DNA from: Clostridia bacterium
Lineage (GTDB): Bacteria; Bacillota; Clostridia; Oscillospirales; Acutalibacteraceae
Assembly: GCA_017403265.1 (NCBI GenBank)
Contig: JAFQOJ010000016.1
Span: 1-64,000 of the forward strand
Length of the DNA stretch: 64,000 nucleotides
Direction: 5' to 3'
Shown here: positions 1 through 8,404 of the stretch, in pieces
Layout of the letters: every line of letters starts with the position of its first letter
How positions within the stretch are numbered: position 1 is the stretch's first letter
Notes under the pieces: generated by a model
Databases searched by the model: none
Seen by the model: the letters and a program-made list of their open reading frames with translations, nothing else
Told to the model about the DNA's origin: nothing
Program-made: the position numbers and the translations under genes

Positions 1-35
1 CATTTCTACAATCACCAGCGCATTCAACTTAAAAC

Positions 36-159
36 AAAACTGACACCACTAGAAAAGCGATGCCAGTTCGTTGCTTAAAATTTAATTTCAACTACCATAA
101 AGGCGGTTTTTGTACTGTCCGCACAAATTGGGGCAGCTCATTAAAGTGGTGTCAGTTTT
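36..159. repeat. 15-bp perfect inverted repeat flanking about 94 bp
   Basis: AAAACTGACACCACT at 36-50 is the exact reverse complement of 145-159. The repeats enclose 94 bp without a convincing reading frame. The right arm runs into a T-rich stretch and lies just 3' of the minus-strand operon end, so it may be a large stem used as a terminator or the ends of a small non-autonomous insertion. No transposase is seen. Confidence 0.5.
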
Positions 160-168
160 TTATTTGTG

Positions 169-1104
169 TTATTTAGAAAAAGAATATTTTGCCTTGCCAG
201 TTAATTCGTCATAATATTCCATTTGAAATTTAAGGCCTGCGTATTTTGCAAAAACTTCCATTACAACCGTTGTGCTGTACTCAAACCAAGGTGTAACTTT
301 TCTACCGGTATCATTTAAGTGTTTTACTGCAGGGCAATAATCAATTTCAAAAATCGTTTTATTTGCATCTTCTGTAATATGTAAAACTTCTACACTTTTT
401 TCTTTTTTATAAGTGTCTACTATTTTTTCTTTAATCGCTTCTATACCGCGTTTCTTTACATCTGCAATAACATTCTTATAAACATTGTTTGTAAATTTCT
501 GAAGATAGTCTATTAGCACTTCTTCACCGTATTTTTCCCCAAGGTAATCAATTCCACTATTTAAACTGCTATGAAAATCCTTGTGAAAATACTCATTATC
601 AGCGGCATTTCTATGCATTTGTAAAGTATCTTTGTCAACAATCAACTTTTTTGGAAACTTCTTAGGGTCATATACTAAAATTGAACAGGAAGCCTTGTCT
701 GTACCGCAGAAATCATAAATATACTCAAGTCCTACTTTTTCTACAGATTCTCTATAGTGGTCACAATGCAAGCAGTAGTCAGGATACGGCTCGATACCTA
801 TTGTGTCCTTTAACTCTAAAAGTCTACCTTTAGAAGGACAACGGTGCATTTTAATTTTAAACCAACCATCTTTTTCGTTTAAATACATCGAAAAGTCGGC
901 AGCTTCTTCATTTAAAGAGCCACTCCAATAGGTGTAGCAACCTCTAATACCCTCTTTTTCAAGATGGTTGATAAGTGGTATTCCCGCTCCATCGGGAGTA
1001 AATAAGTACTCCCAAAAGCAGTCAACCTCTTGCCTACCGTAATTTTCATCTAAAAAAGTAAAAAGCTCACTATACGCAGGTATAAACTCTGTACAAGAAA
1101 TCAT
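169..1104 (-). CDS. conserved hypothetical protein with internal duplication (possible ATC-hydrolase-like fold)
   Basis: A 311-residue soluble protein with no signal peptide or membrane segment. I do not recognise it with certainty. Two halves (about 1-155 and 170-311) appear to be copies. Each starts with a helix of the type 'LxxxYGxE', continues through an acidic hydrophobic stretch to a CPxxxxL motif, and ends with a region like 'EKVGLEYIYDF' or 'AKYAGLKFQMEY'. The first half also has CLHCDH. The CP motif and Cys-rich context recall the L-2-amino-thiazoline-4-carboxylic acid hydrolase family, but this is only a resemblance. It is the last gene of the catabolic operon, 12 bases after the NagB-like gene, so it probably acts on a metabolite of that pathway. 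Confidence 0.75.
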   Translation of the reverse strand: MISCTEFIPAYSELFTFLDENYGRQEVDCFWEYLFTPDGAGIPLINHLEKEGIRGCYTYWSGSLNEEAADFSMYLNEKDGWFKIKMHRCPSKGRLLELKDTIGIEPYPDYCLHCDHYRESVEKVGLEYIYDFCGTDKASCSILVYDPKKFPKKLIVDKDTLQMHRNAADNEYFHKDFHSSLNSGIDYLGEKYGEEVLIDYLQKFTNNVYKNVIADVKKRGIEAIKEKIVDTYKKEKSVEVLHITEDANKTIFEIDYCPAVKHLNDTGRKVTPWFEYSTTVVMEVFAKYAGLKFQMEYYDELTGKAKYSFSK

Positions 1105-1116
1105 ATTAATTCACCC

Positions 1117-2079
1117 TTAATACTGGAAGAAATCATCATCCTTAATTGTGGATGCCAAGTTTTCACTAATGATAACCTTTGTAGGATTTTCTCTCAGCTG
1201 TAATATTGATGCAGGAACGTCCTGACTGGGTTTTCCAAATATGCTAAGACGGGAAGATAATCTTTGCCAAGTAACGTGAGTACCTGCGGTGGTTATACCG
1301 TGCATATCAAGTACCGCTTTAGCCTTCATAGCATCTCTCGGTCCCATCATTGCACCCATAGGCGGCACTTTTGAAATATCACCCGAGCAACCAAAACAAC
1401 CGTGGAGTGAGTTTTGCGCAACGGTTAAAGGATGTAATTTTGCAACCTTGGCGCCCTGCTCTAAATACTCTTCCATAGTTGGCTTAAACCAATCATCAAC
1501 GGGGTCTATAAATGCAAGGTGTGCGGGCCAACCGGGTCCCGAATAAACAATATCGGCTTCGCCGTCTGCTTCTAACATTTTTGAAAAATCGGGGGTGGTT
1601 TTATTACTGTGGTAAATAAAATTCTCTTCCTTAAAGCCTAAGTCTAAAATATTAGATACCATAAAGCGATAAAAAGCATTACCAAAGCCTGCTTTATATG
1701 AAAGCGGTGCAACATTTCCTTGGTCGTCAGCCCATTCATCCATCATATAAAACTTAACATTACGGCAGTTTACATTTAACTCTTTAAGCATATATGCAAC
1801 CTTGCGGTAAGTAGGGCAAGGGTTACACATTATCATAACGCACTTTTGGTCGTATCTGTCAGAATCAATTATACGCTTTACCATATCGGTAAGCATAATC
1901 ATTTCAAACTCTTCGTTTTTGATTACATTAACGCTCATTGAAGGGCTTGTAGGATGCTTACCATCCATAGCGATAATATCTTCTTTTGTGATATTACGTA
2001 CGCGCTCAATTTCCTTTAAATCCTTAAAAGGATAAAATTCTGCAGGCTTAAAAGTAAATTCATCTTTTCCAAATATCAT
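1117..2079 (-). CDS. NagB/6-phosphogluconolactonase-superfamily protein (divergent glucosamine-6-phosphate deaminase-like)
   Basis: A 320-residue protein in the Rossmann-like NagB/PGL superfamily, whose classical members convert glucosamine-6-phosphate to fructose-6-phosphate and ammonia. The typical NagB motifs are altered. The phosphate loop region is around 'MCNPCPTYRKV' (about 83-93). The NxDEY motif appears as MMDEW (about 112-116). The usual DGHxAFNEP segment is replaced by 'WPAHLAFIDP', keeping His but losing the Asp before it. It is about 60 residues longer than ordinary NagB, with an N-terminal extension. It sits 10 bases after the ceramidase-like gene, in an operon with a NagA-type deacetylase. 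That supports a sugar-phosphate isomerase or deaminase role on an unusual substrate. Confidence 0.8.
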   Translation of the reverse strand: MIFGKDEFTFKPAEFYPFKDLKEIERVRNITKEDIIAMDGKHPTSPSMSVNVIKNEEFEMIMLTDMVKRIIDSDRYDQKCVMIMCNPCPTYRKVAYMLKELNVNCRNVKFYMMDEWADDQGNVAPLSYKAGFGNAFYRFMVSNILDLGFKEENFIYHSNKTTPDFSKMLEADGEADIVYSGPGWPAHLAFIDPVDDWFKPTMEEYLEQGAKVAKLHPLTVAQNSLHGCFGCSGDISKVPPMGAMMGPRDAMKAKAVLDMHGITTAGTHVTWQRLSSRLSIFGKPSQDVPASILQLRENPTKVIISENLASTIKDDDFFQY

Positions 2080-2089
2080 AATATGTACC

Positions 2090-3424
2090 TCATTTTACCT
2101 TCTTTATAGTTTCAAAAGCTTTATCTACTAAATGCTCACCAAAATTCTCGCCAAGCATAGATGTATCGGTTTCATATCCGCCTGTAACAAGCGATTCAGG
2201 TGTGTATAAATATCCGGGCAAGCAACCGTTTGCAAGCTCGTTTACTATAACAGTACCAAAGCCTGCTACCGCTTTTATGTAAAGAGCATATTCAACAAAC
2301 ATCTCTCCCGGAACACCTACTATAAGTGTTCCGCCTAAACGGATTACCTGTATTTCTGCAGGTGCTTCGTCGCTAAGAAGCTCAACCTTAATTCCCTTCT
2401 TTTGCATACGAACATATCCAAGCTGGTCTTCAGAGCCCAATAACTTAAGATTGGCGTTTTGCCATAGATAATATTCTTCGCGGTTTTTGGAATCGCCGTA
2501 TTTTGCATAAAGCTCTTTGTAGATTTTTTCGTCATGCTCTACCTGAGCTATAAGCTCTTCTTCGGTACCAAAATCACGAAGCTCAAGCTCAATTTCGCTG
2601 TTTGCAACCTTTATTGGTAATTCATTTGTCCATACTGCTTTTTCGAGCACTGTATGTGCCGCTTTACCCAATGTTCTGCCAACACGTTCAGCTTCGTCAT
2701 AGCTTTCGCCCTGTCTATAATATCTGCTCGACTGATTACCCGAAGCACCCTGCGCAAAGCCAACCAAAGCCTTAGGCTCCATTTCTTCAAGCTGTAATTT
2801 TAAATAGCAAGGATAATCGGCGGTACAAACATTGCTCCACTCGTGTATAAAGGTTGGGTGAAGTGTGTAGTTAACCATTATTCCGCGAATAGCATCGCTT
2901 TCATCCTTAACTGCCATAACGCTTACTAACGGATCATGAGGGCCGCCAGGTATACGGCGGTTACCACCAATACCCGATTCTGCACCGCAAACGGCAGTTC
3001 CCGAAGTGAAATAAGCATTAAATGAATTATTTTTTGCTTCGCAGATAATATCAACGATAGTCGAAATAAGACTTTCAACATATTCCTTAGGTTGCTCTTT
3101 GCCAGCTTCAAGACTTTCAATATCAAGTCGGCCCGATGCCCAAGGTCCTGAGTGGGTGTGTGAACAGCTTATCATTATATTCTGTTCTTGGATTCCGCAT
3201 TTCTCCATTGCTTTACGGCGAACAGTAGCAACATGCTTTTTTGAAAAGAACAATAAATCCAATGTTACCATTGCTACTTCTTGTTCACCGTTGTTTAAAT
3301 ACATACAAGCGGCATAAAGCGGGTCGTGAAAACCTTCATTGTTTCTGGGGTAATGTGGATAGCCTGCCAATTCCAAACCTTTTGGCGGTGTGATATCGGC
3401 ACGGGTCATTCCTGCTTTTAACAT
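2090..3424 (-). CDS. neutral/alkaline non-lysosomal ceramidase-like hydrolase
   Basis: A 444-residue protein matching the N-terminal catalytic domain of neutral ceramidase, a zinc amidase family. Motifs in order are ADITPP near the start, SHTHSGP (zinc His, about 106-112), a YTLHPTF segment with the second His, GFAQGASGNQSS where family members carry the catalytic Ser, VPGEMF with a metal-ligand Glu, and a final ELANGCLPGYLYTPES / GGYE block. No signal peptide is present, so this copy is probably cytoplasmic. Bacterial homologues inside sugar operons often have no known substrate. Its start overlaps the end of the deacetylase gene by 7 bases. An N-acyl or amide bond in an amino-sugar derivative is a plausible target (inference). 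Confidence 0.85.
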   Translation of the reverse strand: MLKAGMTRADITPPKGLELAGYPHYPRNNEGFHDPLYAACMYLNNGEQEVAMVTLDLLFFSKKHVATVRRKAMEKCGIQEQNIMISCSHTHSGPWASGRLDIESLEAGKEQPKEYVESLISTIVDIICEAKNNSFNAYFTSGTAVCGAESGIGGNRRIPGGPHDPLVSVMAVKDESDAIRGIMVNYTLHPTFIHEWSNVCTADYPCYLKLQLEEMEPKALVGFAQGASGNQSSRYYRQGESYDEAERVGRTLGKAAHTVLEKAVWTNELPIKVANSEIELELRDFGTEEELIAQVEHDEKIYKELYAKYGDSKNREEYYLWQNANLKLLGSEDQLGYVRMQKKGIKVELLSDEAPAEIQVIRLGGTLIVGVPGEMFVEYALYIKAVAGFGTVIVNELANGCLPGYLYTPESLVTGGYETDTSMLGENFGEHLVDKAFETIKKVK

Positions 3425-4563
3425 ACAAATTCACCTTCTAAAATAACTTTTTTAACCTGGAATTCTTTATTTACTATAACAAGATTAGCTTTTTTGCCAA
3501 CCTCGATAGTTCCGATTTCTTTATCCAACCCAATAGCTCTTGCGCCATTACGGCTAGCCATTAAAAACACATCATTGATTGAAGCGCTTGTATGCTTCAT
3601 CATATTTGCACAAGCAACATTAAGGGTAAGATTACTACCGCAAAGTCCGCCATTTGCATCAAAATTAAGGTCCTTAATATGTGCAAATTCTTTTGGTGAA
3701 GGCTCATCACTTACGAAACTATCCGAAATAAGTATTATTCTTTCCTTACCCTTAATTTTAAGTATTAGTTTCAGCATATCGGGGTTAACGTGTATACCTT
3801 GCGAATCACATATTACTTCAGCATACATATCGTCATCTAAGAAACAAGCTTCGTCAGGTCCACAGTTTCGAGTACCAGCAGGGCAAGGTAATCTACCCGT
3901 AGCATCGGTACAATGAGTTAGTAATCTTAAGCCGTATTTCTTAAATTCCCTTATCTGTGACGGAGTCGCCTCACTATGACCAACGCTTATTGTCACATTA
4001 GGGTTAACCTCATTAACCTTTTTTAAAAAAGGCTCAATTCCCATTCTTTCAGGTGCAATTACCCAAACTTTTGCATATTTACCCGCACGTTCAACTACCT
4101 TTTCGTAGTCTTCCGCTTTAATTTCACCACGCCAACGGTTTTTCTCAGGAGAAGCCCCAAACTTTTCGTTTGTATACGGCCCTTCCATATAAAATCCGCC
4201 AATGTTTTTAGCCAAGCCGTTATCTATAGCGGTTATTACTCGGTCAATCGCGTCTATGTATTCATCGGGGGTTATATCGGTGTAAAAAGTCGGTAATACG
4301 GTTGTGGTTCCTGTAGTTAAAAAATAATTTGCGGCACCAACAGGCTCTGTATCAAACCTACAATTATTACCACCGTGGCAGTGAATATCAACAAAACCTG
4401 GACCCACATACAATCCATTAGCATCAAAAATCTCGGCTCCGTTTGGTACTTCAATATCATACGCTTTGCCATAGTTTAATATTTTACCATCTTCTACAAG
4501 CAAAACACCATTTTCTAATATTTCATTTTCTAATACAATTTGAGCATTTATAATTGCTAACAT
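3418..4563 (-). CDS. nagA: N-acetylglucosamine-6-phosphate deacetylase (NagA family)
   Basis: A 381-residue amidohydrolase of the NagA family, which removes acetate from N-acetylglucosamine-6-phosphate. The metal and catalytic residues are all visible: HxH in DIHCHG (about 60-65), the metal Glu in FYMEGPY, His in SVGHSEA, His in LTHCTDA, and the catalytic Asp in LISDSF. The C-terminal beta domain ends with GKKANLVIVN. Length is normal. It is the second gene of the operon, 10 bases after the kinase. The family assignment is firm. Whether the natural substrate is GlcNAc-6-P or another N-acyl sugar phosphate is open, because the neighbouring kinase and NagB-like protein are not the usual GlcNAc partners. 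Confidence 0.88.
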   Translation of the reverse strand: MLAIINAQIVLENEILENGVLLVEDGKILNYGKAYDIEVPNGAEIFDANGLYVGPGFVDIHCHGGNNCRFDTEPVGAANYFLTTGTTTVLPTFYTDITPDEYIDAIDRVITAIDNGLAKNIGGFYMEGPYTNEKFGASPEKNRWRGEIKAEDYEKVVERAGKYAKVWVIAPERMGIEPFLKKVNEVNPNVTISVGHSEATPSQIREFKKYGLRLLTHCTDATGRLPCPAGTRNCGPDEACFLDDDMYAEVICDSQGIHVNPDMLKLILKIKGKERIILISDSFVSDEPSPKEFAHIKDLNFDANGGLCGSNLTLNVACANMMKHTSASINDVFLMASRNGARAIGLDKEIGTIEVGKKANLVIVNKEFQVKKVILEGEFVC

Positions 4564-4573
4564 ATTTTTTACC

Positions 4574-6010
4574 TCAAGCCCATAATTTTTTCTCGATTTC
4601 GCGATATTTTAGGTATTTTTCGTTATACTTATCCGCATTTTCGGGTAAAAATACATTTTCCGTTTCCATAGGCTCTAAAGCTACACCTGTCGCCTTTGCT
4701 GCAAGCATTGCAGCACCTGCTCCTGCCGCTTCAAAGCTTTTTGGAACATAAATTTTCATACCTGTAGCATTAGCAATAATAGACGGCCATAAAGTACCGT
4801 TAGCACCACCACCAAATAAAACAAGGGTATCAACATTACCGTAAGCCTTCATTGCTTCAAGGATAACTCGTATTTGGAATGCAATACCTTCCATAACAGC
4901 TAGTGCAAAATCACCACGAGCAGTTGCTAAGCTCATACCGTAAAAAACACCATTGCTATCGGGATAATAATCAGGTGAACTAGCTCCCGCAAGATAAGGA
5001 TAAAACAGTAATGACGAGCCACGCTCTAAAGCCTCTTTAGCCTCTTTATCAATCACATTATATTTTTCGCCTTTAAATAGCATATCGCGAATCCATCTAA
5101 GACAAGTGCCCGCAGTGTTGATAACACCTTCGGTTACAAACTCGTCTTTATCAATATATCCACACCAGCCAACGCCGTCATTTTGTTGCGTATTAGCAGT
5201 TTTCCAAAGCTTAGTTATGGCAGCGGCGGTACCTAAGGATATAGTCATAATTCCGTCCTTAAGACCCACACCATAAGCGGCACATTTTTGGTCTTGCGCA
5301 CCAACAGCTATAACGCAATCCTTTTTAAGACCTAACCTTTTTGCAACTTCCGGAAGAACAAATCCTGCTTTTTTACCTGCAGAAATTATCTTTGGAAGTT
5401 TATCCTCTCTAATTCCATAAAAATCAAGTATTTCTTTACTCCAACAAGAATTATTAATGTCATACATAAGCGTTCCCGAAGCCATACTGTAATCGGTTAC
5501 GCACTCGCCTGTGAATCTTGCTATAAGGAAATCCATAGGCATTAAAAACTTGTAAGCCTTGTCGAAAACTTGGGGCTGATTGCTTTTTAACCACATTAGC
5601 TTCGGTAAGGTATATGCCGATGAAACAGGCTTGCCTGTTAAAGTAAATATCTTTTCTTCCGAAAAATCTTCTTTCATTTGATCGGTTTCACTCTCGGCAC
5701 GGGTATCAAGCCATGTTATAGCATTGTAAAGCGGGGTGAAATTTTCATCTACAGGAACTATAGTAATACCCTGCGAAGAAATAGAAATACTATCAATTTC
5801 TTCACCGCTTATACCTGCTTTTTCTATAGCATTTGCTGATGTACTTAGTGTCAATTCCCACCACTTCATAGCATCTTGCTCAACATAATTTTCTTTCTCT
5901 GTTAAAAGAGCGTACTCTTCATAGTCGGAAGCTAAAATATCTAATTTATTATCAAAAAGTATGCTTCGGCAACCGGTTGTACCCAAATCTATTGCAAGAT
6001 AAACTGACAT
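4574..6010 (-). CDS. FGGY-family carbohydrate kinase (xylulokinase-like)
   Basis: A 478-residue sugar kinase of the FGGY family, nearest to xylulokinases by its motifs. The N-terminal DLGTTGCRS phosphate loop (about 8-16), ISISSQG, the substrate-binding WLDTRA (about 94-99), VGAQDQKCAAYGVG with the catalytic Asp (about 237), ISLGTAAAI, and the C-terminal GGGANGTLWP / AAGAGAAMLA nucleotide site are intact. It would phosphorylate an imported sugar, probably the first step of the pathway encoded by the operon. It is the first gene behind the promoter at 6087-6115, with a GGGGAAGAG ribosome site just before the ATG. The sugar specificity cannot be read from the sequence. Confidence 0.88.
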   Translation of the reverse strand: MSVYLAIDLGTTGCRSILFDNKLDILASDYEEYALLTEKENYVEQDAMKWWELTLSTSANAIEKAGISGEEIDSISISSQGITIVPVDENFTPLYNAITWLDTRAESETDQMKEDFSEEKIFTLTGKPVSSAYTLPKLMWLKSNQPQVFDKAYKFLMPMDFLIARFTGECVTDYSMASGTLMYDINNSCWSKEILDFYGIREDKLPKIISAGKKAGFVLPEVAKRLGLKKDCVIAVGAQDQKCAAYGVGLKDGIMTISLGTAAAITKLWKTANTQQNDGVGWCGYIDKDEFVTEGVINTAGTCLRWIRDMLFKGEKYNVIDKEAKEALERGSSLLFYPYLAGASSPDYYPDSNGVFYGMSLATARGDFALAVMEGIAFQIRVILEAMKAYGNVDTLVLFGGGANGTLWPSIIANATGMKIYVPKSFEAAGAGAAMLAAKATGVALEPMETENVFLPENADKYNEKYLKYREIEKKLWA

Positions 6011-6086
6011 TCACTCTTCCCCTTTTCAAAAACGCTGAATCTAATAAAAAATCAATAACCTTAATTATACAATAAACTATGTTGTC

Positions 6087-6115
6087 ATTATACTTTAACA
6101 CGCATATAAAGTCAA
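6087..6115 (-). promoter_or_regulatory. SigA promoter of the 6010-169 catabolic operon
   Basis: On the minus strand, TTGACT (6115-6110), a 17-base spacer and TATAAT (6092-6087) lie about 77 bases before the kinase start. Upstream at 6143-6166 is a short inverted repeat, TTTCATTT/AAATGAAA, that could be a regulator site (low confidence). Confidence 0.85.
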
Positions 6116-6222
6116 CCAATTTTTCGTTTTACTTTCGCTAATTTTCATTTACTAACAAAAATGAAAGTATGCCGTAAATACTGTTCTTTCCAACCAATAG
6201 ACATAGTGAAAGCATTAAAAAT

Positions 6223-6256
6223 ATGCGGTCGATAAACCTCGGCCGCATTCTTTTTA
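6223..6256 (+). terminator. orphan hairpin terminator between divergent genes
   Basis: ATGCGGTCG (6223-6231) pairs with CGGCCGCAT (6240-6248) around an 8-base loop, followed by TCTTTTTATTT. T/A-rich sequence flanks both sides, so it could work in either direction. No gene reads into it from either strand, because the neighbours at 6010 and 6328 point away. It could end a short unannotated transcript. Confidence 0.6.
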
Positions 6257-6327
6257 TTTCTTTACGTTTACAAAAATACATTTTTGTACTTTCTTAAGTG
6301 TGAAAAAACAAAAAGGAAGTGTATAAA

Positions 6328-6699
6328 ATGTATTTTTGTCTTGATTGTGGTTACAGCTTTTCACACGCTTTAAAGGTGTATGAAAGGCATGGACTCGCAA
6401 CCCCACCTTATGAAGTTATAAATGTTTGTCCTTCATGTAAAAGCCAGAATTTTAGCCAAAAAAAGAGTGAATACTGTCATTATTGCGGCGCAAAGCTTAA
6501 AAAAGACCAAACCAATTATTGCTCGGCAGAATGCAAGCACAAAGGCGAAAAAGCCTGGCTTAAAGAAAAAACGCGCAAAAAAATGCTGGTTGACAGTCCA
6601 CTTTACAAAAGAGTTCGCGAAGCAGAAGAATACAACCGAAAAAACAAAACCAAATATAGCTACGGCCAGTATACCGCCATTGTAAAGAAAGGAAAATAA
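6328..6699 (+). CDS. small zinc-ribbon/zinc-finger protein, phage-like
   Basis: A 123-residue basic protein with three Cys-pair modules: CLDCG near the N-terminus with CPSC about 30 residues later, CHYCG (about 50-54), and CSAEC followed by KH. These look like two structural zinc sites. The C-terminal half is Lys/Arg-rich and ends with an SYGQYTAIV motif. No catalytic domain is visible. I chose ATG 6328, with AAAAGGAAG 8-10 bases upstream; GTG 6319 is a weaker alternative. It is followed after one base by a sigma-like regulator gene. Such pairs are common in prophage late regions and their remnants, so this may be a prophage relic (inference). Confidence 0.7.
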   Translation: MYFCLDCGYSFSHALKVYERHGLATPPYEVINVCPSCKSQNFSQKKSEYCHYCGAKLKKDQTNYCSAECKHKGEKAWLKEKTRKKMLVDSPLYKRVREAEEYNRKNKTKYSYGQYTAIVKKGK

Positions 6700-6700
6700 A

Positions 6701-7009
6701 ATGGACAGAAAAAAAGAATATTTAAATTCTTATCTTTTACAAGGCGATGAAATTAGAATACTTAACGAATTGATTTTAAAAAATCCAACAGAAAAAAATC
6801 AGTATCTTAAAAGAATAAAGCAATGTGAGAAAAAAAGATACACCATTGAAGAAAGCTTAGAAAAAATAAACGATCAACGCCTTAAGCTTGTTTTATATGA
6901 AAAGTATATATGCGGACACACCCTTGAAGAAATCAGCCTGATTCTGAATTACAGTAAACGGCATATAGAGAGGCTTCATATTGCTGCTTTAAAGCTCTTT
7001 GAAATTTAA
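6701..7009 (+). CDS. phage-type sigma-70 region-4-like regulator (ArpU/RinA-like)
   Basis: A 102-residue protein. The N-terminal part is charged and helical. The C-terminal 45 residues form a helix-turn-helix of the sigma region 4 type: 'DQRLKLVLYEKYICGHTLEEIS' leads into 'LILNYSKRHIERLHIAALKLF'. This layout is typical of the late transcription activators ArpU and RinA of Gram-positive phages. It starts one base after the zinc-ribbon gene, so the two are co-translated. There is no capsid, terminase or integrase nearby, which suggests an isolated or domesticated regulator. A link to the peptide-like cluster just downstream is possible but unproven. Confidence 0.7.
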   Translation: MDRKKEYLNSYLLQGDEIRILNELILKNPTEKNQYLKRIKQCEKKRYTIEESLEKINDQRLKLVLYEKYICGHTLEEISLILNYSKRHIERLHIAALKLFEI

Positions 7010-7101
7010 AAATAGTACCGAAAATCTTCGTTTCATAATATTCAATAAAAAAATCCAAAAATTTTATTATATTTTCACAACAAAATACAATGTAAAAGCA
7101 G

Positions 7102-7130
7102 TTGACTTTTGTTAACAAATTTTGTATAAT
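7102..7130 (+). promoter_or_regulatory. SigA promoter of the peptide-like cluster, with palindromic spacer
   Basis: TTGACT (7102-7107), 17-base spacer, TATAAT (7125-7130). The spacer contains a perfect 12-bp palindrome, TTTGTTAACAAA (7108-7119), well placed for a repressor. Confidence 0.85.
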
Positions 7131-7200
7131 GAATGTAACAATGTAAAATACGCGTTTATTGTATGTATTTTTAAAAAATCATTTTTTAGGAGGATTTTTC

Positions 7201-8379
7201 ATGAAAAAAATATTAGCCGTTCTTTTGGCAGTTATTATGCTGTTTAGCGTAACTACTCTTAGTTCTTCAGCAGCAGGTGAAACCGCCAAAGTGTCAATTG
7301 TAACCAACAAGGGTAGTGCTGTAGAAGAAGGAACCAAAACCTACTTTACTGTAAGGTTTGATAATTTTGACACTGTTAAAGCTGTGGACGTTACTGTTAC
7401 AGCAGAACAAGGAACCACACTTGGAGAAGTTAAAGCATATAACTTCAGAGAAGAAGTTGCGCAAGAAAATGTAACCTATACTAAAACAGGTAACACTATT
7501 AGATTTGTAGATTTATTAGAAGAAAATGTTACAAGCGCAAGACTTGTTATTGCAACTACCGCTTCAAACGAATCTGCTACTATCACAGTCACAGGCAGTG
7601 CTGCTGAATCAGGCACAGTTTTGTTCCAGTTAACCTCTGCAGAAGGTACTGTTGAAGTTAAAACAGCAGTGAATGAAACTACAATTAAGCAATCCACAAC
7701 AGACTTCACTCCACCTGTATCTAACACAACCTTCACCCCCGCTGGCGGTGTTTATAGCGAGGTTACTGGCGAAGATAATAAGACAACCTATGTATATGCA
7801 AATAAAAACGAAAACGGTACTTTTAGTTTTGAAAATGCCGTTAACAAGTATGTATACCAAACTTTCGATAAACCCGAAAACGGAATTACCACCTTTGGTC
7901 TTTCTAACGATCTAAACCATCCTGCATTATTGCGTTTTGGTAACTTCTCAAATCTCTATAATGCCACTAACGAAAATCTCGAACACGGCACTATGATATT
8001 TGAGGGCGACTGGCTTGAATTAAAGCATTATTATATCGCACTAGGCTATGAGGTTAAAGATTTTGTTAAAGCACTTTACAATAACGCTTCTGCTATATTA
8101 AATAAGCCTGAAAACATAGCCAACGGCATAACTCATGTATATTATAATGTTCCAAAGTCTGACGGTGGTACTACCACAGTAAATCTTTACTTATTCAAGC
8201 AAAAGAACTATATGTGGAAAGACGAAGATAACAACATTTTAGAATATACCGTTCGTTTACACGGTGCCCAAAAAGACGTAAGATACACCGGTATTGCCTA
8301 TTCTGTAGATAACGGTGTTGTTACGATTTCTGAAAATGCAAAGAGTATTGTTGCTACTGAAACTGACGTAGTATCGTAA
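7201..8379 (+). CDS. secreted beta-rich protein of unknown function (cohesin-like N-terminal domain)
   Basis: A 392-residue exported protein. ATG 7201 is preceded by AGGAGGA and gives a clean signal peptide: MKKI, a hydrophobic core of about 15 residues, then SSSAAGE with cleavage near residue 24. Residues about 25-150 are a beta-sandwich-like region rich in alternating Val/Thr ('KAVDVTVTAEQGTTLGEVKAYNF'-like strands), similar in pattern to cohesin or related carbohydrate-surface domains. The remainder is unrecognised and contains many Tyr and Asn. There is no sortase motif or transmembrane anchor, so it should be released. It lies 25 bases before the 45-residue peptide gene with no terminator between them. 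Confidence 0.75.
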   Translation: MKKILAVLLAVIMLFSVTTLSSSAAGETAKVSIVTNKGSAVEEGTKTYFTVRFDNFDTVKAVDVTVTAEQGTTLGEVKAYNFREEVAQENVTYTKTGNTIRFVDLLEENVTSARLVIATTASNESATITVTGSAAESGTVLFQLTSAEGTVEVKTAVNETTIKQSTTDFTPPVSNTTFTPAGGVYSEVTGEDNKTTYVYANKNENGTFSFENAVNKYVYQTFDKPENGITTFGLSNDLNHPALLRFGNFSNLYNATNENLEHGTMIFEGDWLELKHYYIALGYEVKDFVKALYNNASAILNKPENIANGITHVYYNVPKSDGGTTTVNLYLFKQKNYMWKDEDNNILEYTVRLHGAQKDVRYTGIAYSVDNGVVTISENAKSIVATETDVVS

Positions 8380-8404
8380 TTAAAAATATTAAGAGGTAAC
8401 ATAA

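Noticed and set aside
1289..1546. Plus-strand frame opposite the NagB-like gene
   Set aside because: Shadow frame in a well-supported gene, no ribosome site and no recognisable motif.
6142..6168. Inverted repeat TTTCATTT/AAATGAAA as a definite operator
   Set aside because: Only 8-bp arms in very AT-rich DNA; mentioned with the promoter but not called as a separate site.
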